15,209 bases of DNA from CAZSAT01 sp964604675 (lineage in GTDB: Bacteria > Myxococcota_A > UBA796 > CAJQPC01): NCBI GenBank assembly GCA_964604675.1, contig CAZSAT010000156.1, forward strand, positions 1-15,209, read 5' to 3'. This document shows positions 8,846 through 15,157 of the stretch, one piece after another (position 1 is the stretch's first letter; each line of letters begins with the position of its first letter). The notes below the pieces were generated by a model. The model was not told the origin of the DNA and searched no databases. It worked only from the letters and a program-made list of their open reading frames with translations. Both the position numbers and the translations under genes were made by a program.

Positions 8846-9640
8846 ATGCATCCGATCCTCTTCACGCTGCCCAACGGCTTCAGCATCCACAGCTACGGCG
8901 TGCTCACCGCCACGGCGTACCTCGTGGCGGTCTGGGGGGTCCGGAACTCCGCTCGCCGACGCGGCCTCGACCCCGAGATCGCCTACGACATGGCGCTGAT
9001 CACGGTGGTCGGCGGGCTCGTCGGGTCCCGGCTGGAGTACGTGCGCGTCAACTGGAGCCGCTTCGCCGACGACCCGCTGACCATCTTCGCCATCCGCGAC
9101 GGCGGGCTGGTGTTCTACGGTGGCCTGATCGCGGCCGTCACGGGGCTCTTCCTCCTTGCGCGGAAGAAGGAGATCCGGCTCGGCACCTTCTTCGACCTGA
9201 CCGCTCCCTGGCTCGCGCTGGGCCACGTGTTCGGCCGCCTGGGCTGCCTGCTGGCCGGCTGCTGCCACGGCGCACCCACCGAGGTCGCCTGGGCCATCAC
9301 CTACACCAGCCCCGACACCATGGCGCCCACCGGGGTGCCCGTGCATCCCGCCCAGATCTACGCGATGGCGTACAACTTCGCGCTCTTCGGGCTGCTGATC
9401 TGGATGCGGGGCCGGAAGCGCTTCGAGGGACAGCTCACGCTGGTCTACCTGTCGATCTACCCGGTGCTGCGCTCGCTCAACGAGCTGGTTCGTGGCGACA
9501 CCGAGCGCGGCTACTTCCTCGAGGACACCCTGGGCGAGCTCATCACGAACGCCCAGGCGATCTCCTTGGGCATCGCGATCCTAGCGGCCTCGCTCTGGCT
9601 GTTGCTGATCAAGGCGGCTCCCGCCAGGAAGGCAGGGTAG
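8846..9640 (+). CDS. lgt: Prolipoprotein diacylglyceryl transferase, second tandem copy
   Basis: 264 residues, multi-span, the second Lgt homologue in a row. Motifs: SIHSYGVL (13-20), with Y17 aligning to E. coli Y26; RDGGLVFYGG (84-93); HVFGRLGCLLAGCCHG (127-142); PVHPAQIYA (165-173); and IYPVLRSLNELVRGD (204-218), keeping Y205, R209 and E213. The N-terminus is closer to canonical Lgt than that of the upstream copy, but it lacks the Glu after HPAQIY that the upstream copy has. AGGAAGG sits 4 nt before the ATG, so this copy has its own ribosome binding site, 32 bp after the previous stop. Its last 32 bases overlap the convergent comEC gene. It probably acts with LspA in lipoprotein maturation; the two copies may differ in substrate choice (inference). 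Confidence 0.92.
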   Translation: MHPILFTLPNGFSIHSYGVLTATAYLVAVWGVRNSARRRGLDPEIAYDMALITVVGGLVGSRLEYVRVNWSRFADDPLTIFAIRDGGLVFYGGLIAAVTGLFLLARKKEIRLGTFFDLTAPWLALGHVFGRLGCLLAGCCHGAPTEVAWAITYTSPDTMAPTGVPVHPAQIYAMAYNFALFGLLIWMRGRKRFEGQLTLVYLSIYPVLRSLNELVRGDTERGYFLEDTLGELITNAQAISLGIAILAASLWLLLIKAAPARKAG

Positions 9641-11759
9641 CGCCTTCACTCCAGCCGCTCGCGTGGCTGTAGCGGCGGATCCAGGAGCGATGGCCGTCGC
9701 TGGTGAGCTCGACGGTGCCATCGAGGTCCGTGCGCAACACGAGCCCCGGAAAACGGGCGAGCACGCTCTCGACCGGGTGTCCGTAGGCGTTGCCGCGCCC
9801 CACCGGGACCACGGCCACCAGCGGTGAGGTGGCCGCCAGGAAGTCCGCGTGGGACGAGGTGCGGCTGCCGTGGTGGGCCACCTTCAGCAAGCTGACCGCG
9901 CGGAGGGTGGGCGCGAGGGCGCGCTCGGCGCTGCGCTCGATGTCGCCGGTGAGCAGCACGCGGGTGGCGCCGTGCTCGACCTCCAGCACCAACGAGCCTT
10001 CGTTGAGGTCGGGCTCCGAAGCGAGGAAGCCCGGGCTCGGGTGCAGCACGCGCACGCCGGGGAGGGCCGCCGCGTCCGGTCCGACCACCCACGTGCCGCG
10101 CCGCCGAGCGGCCTCGACGAGGGCTGCGAAGGCCGGCTCGTCGGCCGGAGCCCGAGGCACGCGCAGCACGGCGACCTCCAGTTCCTCGATGACCGCCTGC
10201 AGCCCCCGCATGTGGTCGGGATGGGGGTGGGTGAGCGCCACCTCGTCCAGCCGGCGCACGCCGACCCGCCGGAGGTAGTCGACCACCGCGCGCTCGCTCG
10301 GGCCACCGTCCACCAGCAAGCGCCGAGCGCGCGGCAGCTCGACCAGGGTGGCGTCGCCCTGGCCGACCGCCAGCACCGTGACCCGAAGCTGATCGGGCGG
10401 CGGCAGGGGACGCAGGGCGAGCGACAGGGCTCCGAGAACCAGCGTGGCGCCCGGAGCGCGAGCGAGCACCAGGAGGGCGACCGCCAGCCCCGCGGCGCCC
10501 AGCGGCCCGACCGCGGGGTGGAGCACCGGCGCTTCGCACACCTGCAGCCACCTGATCAGCACCTCGGCCGCCCCATCCGCGAAGCGCGCAGCCTGCGGCC
10601 ACTGCACGCCGAGCAGCGCGGCCGGGACCAGCACCCCCGCGAGGGGGACCGCGACCAGGTTGGCGGCGGGCGCGGCGACCGGGAGGTCCTGGAAGATCCA
10701 GGCCGCCACGGGCAGCGTGCCGAGCTGCGCGCCGAGGTTGGCGATCAGCAGGCCGCCGAGCCAGCGGAACGGCCGCCGGCAGGTGTGCAGCGCGGGTGCG
10801 ACGAGCTGACCGAGCGACGCGATGCCCGCCACGGCCCCCAGCGACAGGAGGAAGCCCGCGTCCCGCGCGAGCGAGGGCTCGAGGAGCACGCCCACGCCGC
10901 AGGCTGCCCCCAGGACGTTCCAGGTGCTGACCCCGCGCTGGGTCCCCACGGCGACGACCGCGGCGGCCACCATGCCGAACGCTCGGCGGGTGCTCGACGG
11001 CCACCCCACGCGTTCGGCCAGCCACCAGGCTGCAGCGACCGCGACCAGCGCACCGATCCAGCTCAGCCCACCTCGCCGCCAGACGAGGGCGAGGGGAGCG
11101 AGCATCCAGCGCGCCACCAGCCCAGCGAGGCCCGCCACGAGCCCCAGGTGAAGACCGGAGATCGCGAGCAGGTGCCGGGTGCCCGTGCGCTGGAGCAGCT
11201 CATCGAGGGCCTCGGGCACGTGGGAGCGGTCGCCGAACGCCAGGGCGTGGAGCAAGCCTTCGTGGCGCTGGTGCGCGAAGGGCCTCGTTCGGGCGGGAAG
11301 GCCTGCTGCGCCCTGCACTCGGACGCGGCTTCGAGCCCCCGAGAGCACCGCGTCGCGCGCCGGGGAGGGTGCCCCCGGCAGGTCGGTGGTGTGCAGCGGG
11401 CCCGCGCGCCCGAAGACCGCGAGCGCGGTGCCCGGGGCGAGAGGGCTCGACAGCCCTTGGAGCATCACCGGGCCGGCGGAGGTGGCGAGGAGCGGGCGCC
11501 CTCCGCCCACGGTGACGCGCCCCCGCAGGTCGACGAAGCCCGACAGCTCCGGCCCGGGACGCACCAGCCCCGCGGCGGCCGCGCCCATCAGCGCCCACGC
11601 CAACCAGGTGGCTCCCACGGCGGTCCGACCGGGCAACATCGCCAACGGGAGCGCCAGGCAGGCCCAGGCCACGCAGGCGCGCGGCTCCGGCGACCAGAAG
11701 CAGGCCGACGCCGCCCCCAGCAGCACGCAGAGACCGGGCACGAGGAGAGGAGCGGGCAT
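9609..11759 (-). CDS. comEC: ComEC/Rec2-family DNA uptake channel with metallo-beta-lactamase domain
   Basis: ComEC forms the inner-membrane channel for single-stranded DNA in natural transformation. Numbered from the ATG at 11759 (716 residues): N-terminal spans and a short OB-like region (about 1-160); the Competence domain with LLAISGLHLGL (197-207) and WPSSTRRAFGM (253-263); and a C-terminal metallo-beta-lactamase-like domain. The last contains VGQGDA (465-470), LLVDGG (481-486), THPHPDH (510-516), LLTGDIE (602-608) and VAHHGS (627-632), so the metal-ligand residues appear intact. The start is uncertain: GTG at 11789 adds ten residues, and neither start has a clear ribosome binding site; the ATG is preferred because the first span then begins at once. 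No other competence gene is visible. The 3' end overlaps lgt by 32 bp. Confidence 0.93.
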   Translation of the reverse strand: MPAPLLVPGLCVLLGAASACFWSPEPRACVAWACLALPLAMLPGRTAVGATWLAWALMGAAAAGLVRPGPELSGFVDLRGRVTVGGGRPLLATSAGPVMLQGLSSPLAPGTALAVFGRAGPLHTTDLPGAPSPARDAVLSGARSRVRVQGAAGLPARTRPFAHQRHEGLLHALAFGDRSHVPEALDELLQRTGTRHLLAISGLHLGLVAGLAGLVARWMLAPLALVWRRGGLSWIGALVAVAAAWWLAERVGWPSSTRRAFGMVAAAVVAVGTQRGVSTWNVLGAACGVGVLLEPSLARDAGFLLSLGAVAGIASLGQLVAPALHTCRRPFRWLGGLLIANLGAQLGTLPVAAWIFQDLPVAAPAANLVAVPLAGVLVPAALLGVQWPQAARFADGAAEVLIRWLQVCEAPVLHPAVGPLGAAGLAVALLVLARAPGATLVLGALSLALRPLPPPDQLRVTVLAVGQGDATLVELPRARRLLVDGGPSERAVVDYLRRVGVRRLDEVALTHPHPDHMRGLQAVIEELEVAVLRVPRAPADEPAFAALVEAARRRGTWVVGPDAAALPGVRVLHPSPGFLASEPDLNEGSLVLEVEHGATRVLLTGDIERSAERALAPTLRAVSLLKVAHHGSRTSSHADFLAATSPLVAVVPVGRGNAYGHPVESVLARFPGLVLRTDLDGTVELTSDGHRSWIRRYSHASGWSEGATLPSWREPP

Positions 11760-11929
11760 GCGCAGGGCCGTTGCAGGCCCCGTGCCCACGGGATTTCAGG
11801 GGCTTGCGCACCGGGCGTGTCGCGCGCCCGCCACCTCTGGCGAGCGCCCGGCAAGGAGCGGCTGCCGAGCACCGTCAGCGCGTGGTGTGGTTCCACGAGA
11901 TCGTGCGCACCGAGCCGGCGGGCCGAGCC

Positions 11930-11957
11930 ATCAGCGGTCAGCTATCAGCGGTCAGCA
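11930..11957. repeat. Two tandem 14-bp direct repeats
   Basis: ATCAGCGGTCAGCT (11930-11943) is followed directly by ATCAGCGGTCAGCA (11944-11957), differing only in the last base, then by the partly similar GCGGCCAGCTGAG. It lies between the comEC start and the orphan MopE-type repeat. Similar TCAGC-rich short repeats are, from memory, scattered in various bacterial genomes. Confidence 0.7.
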
Positions 11958-11984
11958 GCGGCCAGCTGAGGAGTGGCTGTGAAG

Positions 11985-12163
11985 GACTTCCGGAGGCTGC
12001 AGTTGGGGATGACGACAACGACGGCTGGACCACGGACGCTGGAGACTGCGACGATGCCAACGCAGAGGTGAACCCGGGAGCCACCGAGCTTTGCGGGAAC
12101 CAGGTCGACGATGACTGCGATGGAGACGTCGACGAGGGCTGCGACACGGCCGACTCGGGGTAG
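11985..12163 (+). pseudogene. Orphan single MopE-type repeat, probable gene remnant
   Basis: The reading frame encodes DDDNDGWTTDAGDCDDANAE, then NPGATELCGNQVDDDCDGDVDEGC and ends DTADSG with TAG at 12161-12163. This is one compact MopE-type repeat, lacking the Cys/Pro spacer of the units in the large upstream protein, plus a C-terminal tail of the kind such proteins often have. The frame stays open upstream to TTG 11771 and has GTG codons near 11881, but no signal peptide, no ribosome binding site and no convincing start are visible. The upstream part reads as translated intergenic sequence, including the 14-bp repeats. The simplest reading is the 3' end of a MopE-type gene whose 5' part was lost; a short real gene starting at GTG cannot be excluded. 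The left boundary is approximate. Confidence 0.5.
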
Positions 12164-12231
12164 CTGCGCTGGAGCCGCCAAAGCCGAAAGGCGAGGCGCA
12201 CCGTGGGCCGCTCAACCGCCAAGGACGGAAA

Positions 12232-12264
12232 GAGCGGGGCCGGCCACCACAACCGACCCCGCTC
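12232..12264 (-). terminator. Candidate terminator downstream of the glycosyltransferase-sulfotransferase gene
   Basis: Perfect inverted repeat GAGCGGGG / CCCCGCTC with a 17-nt loop. On the minus strand the stem is followed by TTTCC, a weak T tract. It lies about 50 bp past the stop of the minus-strand gene and about 70 bp past the end of the plus-strand remnant, so it could serve either. The short T tract keeps confidence moderate. Confidence 0.5.
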
Positions 12265-12314
12265 GAGCTGCCTCGTGCGACCCGCAGGGTCACGCGCTGG
12301 AACAGCCCTCCAAG

Positions 12315-14726
12315 CTACTTCGCCACGGCGCCCTCGCGGACCGCGTCCACCGGGTACCCGAGGCGCTCCAGCAGGCCGCCGTGCTGCGACTCCAAGGCCC
12401 GCAGCTGCCCGGCCGGGATCTCCTTCCGCCACCGCTCGACCGCACCGGTGTGCACCGCGCGAGCGACCGCCTGGCTGGACGACTCCCGCTCGGGAAGCAC
12501 CGCGCCACTCCGGTGGTGCGCCAACACCGCTGGATCCCAGCGCTCGCCCAGGAAGGCCATCACCTGCCTCAGGGTCCGCTCGGGCGACGCTACGAGGTCC
12601 TCGTAGCGCACCTCGAGGTAGCGGCCGGCAACGCTCGCCGCCTGGGCACGCGCCGTGCTCACCACGCTCGCCCAGTAGCGCATCGCGCCCTCGAGATCGG
12701 CGCAGTACCAGATCGGCTTGCCCGTGCCCGGCTCGATCCAGCGCTGCTTCACCAACGACGCGGCCACCGCGCGCCCGTCGCGCACGAGGTGCACGAAGCG
12801 TGCTCGTGGGAAGAGGCGACCCAACAGGGCCACGTGGAGCATGTTGTGAGGGGTCTTCTCCGCGACGCGCACGCCCTCGCGGCCGAGGCCCTCGAGCAGG
12901 CCGGTCAGGAAGCCCCGCACGGCACCGTCGAGCACCGCCTCCGTCACGCCGGCTTCCGCGAGATCCGGCCCCATGGTCTGCAGCCACTGGCCCCGGAGCG
13001 CGCAGATGGCCGGCACGAGCTTCGCCTCGGGCCCGCAGCACAGGTCGCCGTGGGCGTCGATCATCGCGCGGAAGAGCGTGGTGCCGCTGCGACCAGCACC
13101 ACCGATGAAGATCGGTGCCGGCTCGTTGTCGTCGGCGCGCGGCACGCCGATCTCGTCGAGCAGACCGCGCACGACGTCGGCGATGCCGGGCACCACCTCG
13201 TCGGCGCGGCGCTCGAAGGCGGGCTCCAACAGCGCCGTGCGACCGGCGCGCGCCAGGTGGAACGCCAGTCCCCGCAGGTCGTCGACCGAGGGCACGCCCG
13301 TGCCGACCTCGACCGTGCGGCCGAGCAGGGCCGACACGGATGCCCAGCGCCCTGGGGCGGGCACCACCCGACCAGCGTACAGCTCGGCCCGGAAGGCCAG
13401 CTCCGCCATCAACGCCCGCCGGTGCGGGCTCACGAAGCCCTGCGGTGCCGCGGTCTGCGCGCGGCGCAGCAGCAACGGAAGCTCCCCGTAGCGACCCAGG
13501 CTCTCCATCGCGCTCGCGGCGAGCACCCAGCCGTCCGGACCGTCGCCCAGCAGGGGCTCGAGCGCGGCCAGCGCGGCTTGGGGCTCCCCGAGCTCCAGCT
13601 GGGCCTCCACCCGCCCGAGACGCGCCGCCTCGCTGGGCCGCTCCGCCAGCACGGCGTCGAAGCACGCCATCGCCGCCGCCGGCTCGCCGGCCCGAAGCTC
13701 CACGATGCCCAGCCAGGTCCGCGACGACCAGCTCGTGACCCCTGGACTGAGCTCCTCGGCGAAGCTCCGCCCCTGGGCCGCCAGGCAGCTCTGGAAGGCG
13801 GCTCGCGCGTCCGCGAGGACCTGCTGATCGCCAACCGCCCGCCGCTCCAGGGCCACGCCCAGGAGCTGGAAGAGGTTCGGGTGCTCCACGCCGCGCGCGA
13901 TCACCGCGCCCACCGCCGCCTCGGCGTCGGCGAAGCGCCCCGCCTGCACCAGCAGGAAGCCGTAGACGCTCGCGGTGGCGACGCACGACGGGCGCTCGCC
14001 CCGCGCCCAGGCGGCCTCGAGCGACGCGAACGCGGTCGCGGCCTGCTCGAGCGCACCAATGTCGCCGATCCGCGCCAGCTCGCGGGCGTAGTAGGTGCGC
14101 AGCACCGAGTCCTCGGGGGCCTCCTGCACGGCCCGCGCGAGCAAGCGGCGGTTGCGGCCATCCTTGTCCAGCTCCGTCCGAAGCTCGGGCACGTTGCCCA
14201 GGTGCACGATGGGCGCCGCCACGGGCCCCACCCGACGGTCGCCGGCGCGGATCCAGCCCGCGACCGACTCGTGCACGCGGCCCTCCCAGCGCAGCTCGGG
14301 CGTGCGCTTCAGCAGGCGCGGGAGCAGCACGGGCTCACCGAGGCGGGCCACGCCGCGCACCACGTCCTGCGCAGAGGCCTCCAGCGAAGAGGCGTTGTGC
14401 AGCGGCAACAGGCCGCAGTCGGGAGCCCCATCGAGCGCGTTCCTCAGCGCCTCGCCAGCGCCCGGCGCCAGCCGCTCGTCGGCGTCCAGGACCAGGATCC
14501 AGTCCCCCGTGGCGGCCGCCAGGGCGGCGTTTCGAGCGGCCGAGAAGTCGTCGTCCCAGGCGCGCTCGACCACGGTCGCACCGGCCGCACGGGCCAGGGC
14601 CACGGTGCCGTCGGTCGAGCCCGTGTCGCAGACCACGATCTGGTCGACGACGCCCTGTACGCTCGCCAGGCAGCCCGGAAGCATCGCTTCCTCGTCACGC
14701 GCGATCAGGCAGAGCGTGAGGGTCAG
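12315..14726 (-). CDS. GT2 glycosyltransferase - TPR-like - sulfotransferase fusion protein
   Basis: 803 residues from the CTG at 14726. Residues 1-180 are a family 2 glycosyltransferase: LTLCLIARDEEAMLPGCL, VVCDTGSTDGT and LVLDADE (DxD near 81-83), with WEGRVHESV near 147-155. Residues 190-520 are helical, TPR-like repeats. Residues 537-800 are a sulfotransferase of the Sulfotransfer_3 type: IGGAGRSGTTLF (541-552, 5'-phosphosulfate loop), AEKTPHN (622-628), VHLVRDGRAVAAS (645-657, 3'-phosphate site) and VRYEDLVASPERTL. It likely transfers a sugar and a sulfo group from PAPS, perhaps to the same surface glycan or protein (inference). It has no signal peptide or spans, so it is cytoplasmic. 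Start: GGAGG lies 6 nt before CTG 14726, where the GT2 domain begins. In-frame alternatives are GTG 14741 and TTG 14798, the latter with a weaker AAGG. The gene appears to be single, with the hairpin array upstream. Confidence 0.88.
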   Translation of the reverse strand: MTLTLCLIARDEEAMLPGCLASVQGVVDQIVVCDTGSTDGTVALARAAGATVVERAWDDDFSAARNAALAAATGDWILVLDADERLAPGAGEALRNALDGAPDCGLLPLHNASSLEASAQDVVRGVARLGEPVLLPRLLKRTPELRWEGRVHESVAGWIRAGDRRVGPVAAPIVHLGNVPELRTELDKDGRNRRLLARAVQEAPEDSVLRTYYARELARIGDIGALEQAATAFASLEAAWARGERPSCVATASVYGFLLVQAGRFADAEAAVGAVIARGVEHPNLFQLLGVALERRAVGDQQVLADARAAFQSCLAAQGRSFAEELSPGVTSWSSRTWLGIVELRAGEPAAAMACFDAVLAERPSEAARLGRVEAQLELGEPQAALAALEPLLGDGPDGWVLAASAMESLGRYGELPLLLRRAQTAAPQGFVSPHRRALMAELAFRAELYAGRVVPAPGRWASVSALLGRTVEVGTGVPSVDDLRGLAFHLARAGRTALLEPAFERRADEVVPGIADVVRGLLDEIGVPRADDNEPAPIFIGGAGRSGTTLFRAMIDAHGDLCCGPEAKLVPAICALRGQWLQTMGPDLAEAGVTEAVLDGAVRGFLTGLLEGLGREGVRVAEKTPHNMLHVALLGRLFPRARFVHLVRDGRAVAASLVKQRWIEPGTGKPIWYCADLEGAMRYWASVVSTARAQAASVAGRYLEVRYEDLVASPERTLRQVMAFLGERWDPAVLAHHRSGAVLPERESSSQAVARAVHTGAVERWRKEIPAGQLRALESQHGGLLERLGYPVDAVREGAVAK

Positions 14727-14772
14727 GGACCACCTCCACACGCGAGGTCGGTCTCTGGGAAGCCGGCTTGAG

Positions 14773-14811
14773 CTGAAGGTGGCTCTCGCGCCGCGCAAGC
14801 GCCGCCTTCAG
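14773..14811. repeat. Imperfect hairpin at the junction of the glycosyltransferase leader and the repeat array
   Basis: CTGAAGGTGGC (14773-14783) pairs with GCCGCCTTCAG (14801-14811), with one T.G wobble in 11 pairs and a 17-nt loop. The right arm contains the CTTCAGG that opens the first array unit, so this hairpin sits where the G6 hairpins stand before units 2 and 3. It is upstream of the minus-strand gene and would be in its leader if transcription starts further right. Confidence 0.55.
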
Positions 14812-14919
14812 GAGCGATCCGGTCCCCGGAGCGCCCGAAGGGCCAACGAAGGGGAAGCGCATTGGCGCTCGCTCCCGCCGCGTTCCCTCGGTGGGGGGTC
14901 AGCACCCGAAGAGTGCGTA

Positions 14920-14941
14920 GGGGGGCCATGGAGGGCCCCCC
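14920..14941. repeat. G6/C6 hairpin between array units 1 and 2
   Basis: GGGGGGCC and GGCCCCCC form a perfect 8-bp stem around ATGGAG, flanked by A and TT. No T run follows on either strand, so it does not look like an intrinsic terminator. The same hairpin recurs at 15059-15080. Confidence 0.8.
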
Positions 14942-14991
14942 TTCAGGAAGAGATCCGGTCCCCGGAGCGCCCGAAGGGCCAGCGAAGGGGA

Positions 14992-15027
14992 AGCTCCTTG
15001 CCGGCGCGCACGCGCCGGCAAGGAGCT
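14992..15027. repeat. Long perfect hairpin of array unit 2
   Basis: AGCTCCTTGCCGGCGCG pairs perfectly with CGCGCCGGCAAGGAGCT (17-bp arms, 2-nt centre CA). It is the variable segment of unit 2 and the structural counterpart of 15122-15157. Confidence 0.92.
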
Positions 15028-15058
15028 AGGCGGGGGGTCAGCACCCGAAGGGTGCGTA

Positions 15059-15080
15059 GGGGGGCCATGGAGGGCCCCCC
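15059..15080. repeat. G6/C6 hairpin between array units 2 and 3
   Basis: Second identical copy of the GGGGGGCC-ATGGAG-GGCCCCCC hairpin, running into the CTTCAGGA of unit 3. Confidence 0.8.
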
Positions 15081-15121
15081 TTCAGGAAGAGATCCGGTCC
15101 CCGGAGCGCTAGCGAAGGGGA

Positions 15122-15157
15122 AGCGCGTTGCCGGCGCGCATGCGCCGGCAACGCGCT
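15122..15157. repeat. Long hairpin of array unit 3
   Basis: AGCGCGTTGCCGGCGC pairs perfectly with GCGCCGGCAACGCGCT (16-bp arms, 4-nt loop GCAT). Compared with unit 2, two base pairs in the stem differ and both are compensated on the other arm. Confidence 0.92.

Larger units (their letters stand above)
14806..15157. repeat. Tandem array of three hairpin-rich units (135, 139 and a partial 78 bp)
   Basis: Units start with CTTCAGGA at 14806, 14941 and 15080. Common blocks in order: GATCCGGTCCCCGGAGCGC (a TCCGG/CCGGA hairpin); GCCCGAAGGGC (GAA-loop hairpin; units 1 and 2 only); CGAAGGGGAAGC; a variable segment; GGGGGGTCAGCACCCGAAG (GAA-loop hairpin, perfect in unit 2, one mismatch in unit 1); and a GGGGGGCC...GGCCCCCC hairpin. 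In unit 1 the variable segment is different sequence with only a 5-bp hairpin; in units 2 and 3 it is a long near-perfect palindrome. Unit 3 stops after its palindrome. The rest of the gene-free stretch (14727-14805 and 15158-15209) shows no gene. No transposase, target-site duplication or coding capacity is seen. Confidence 0.9.

Noticed and set aside
9849..11969. 706-codon plus-strand open frame
   Set aside because: Antisense shadow of comEC, with Arg/Gly/His-rich composition and no recognisable motif.
12111..14771. 886-codon plus-strand open frame
   Set aside because: Antisense shadow of the glycosyltransferase-sulfotransferase gene, whose domains are unmistakable on the minus strand.
14920..15080. 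G6/C6 hairpins as intrinsic terminators
   Set aside because: No T run follows on either strand (only TT on plus, TACGC on minus).
14806..15157. CRISPR array or integron attC array
   Set aside because: Units are 135-139 bp and almost wholly conserved, without short repeats alternating with unique spacers, and no cassette genes or clear attC core sites separate them.
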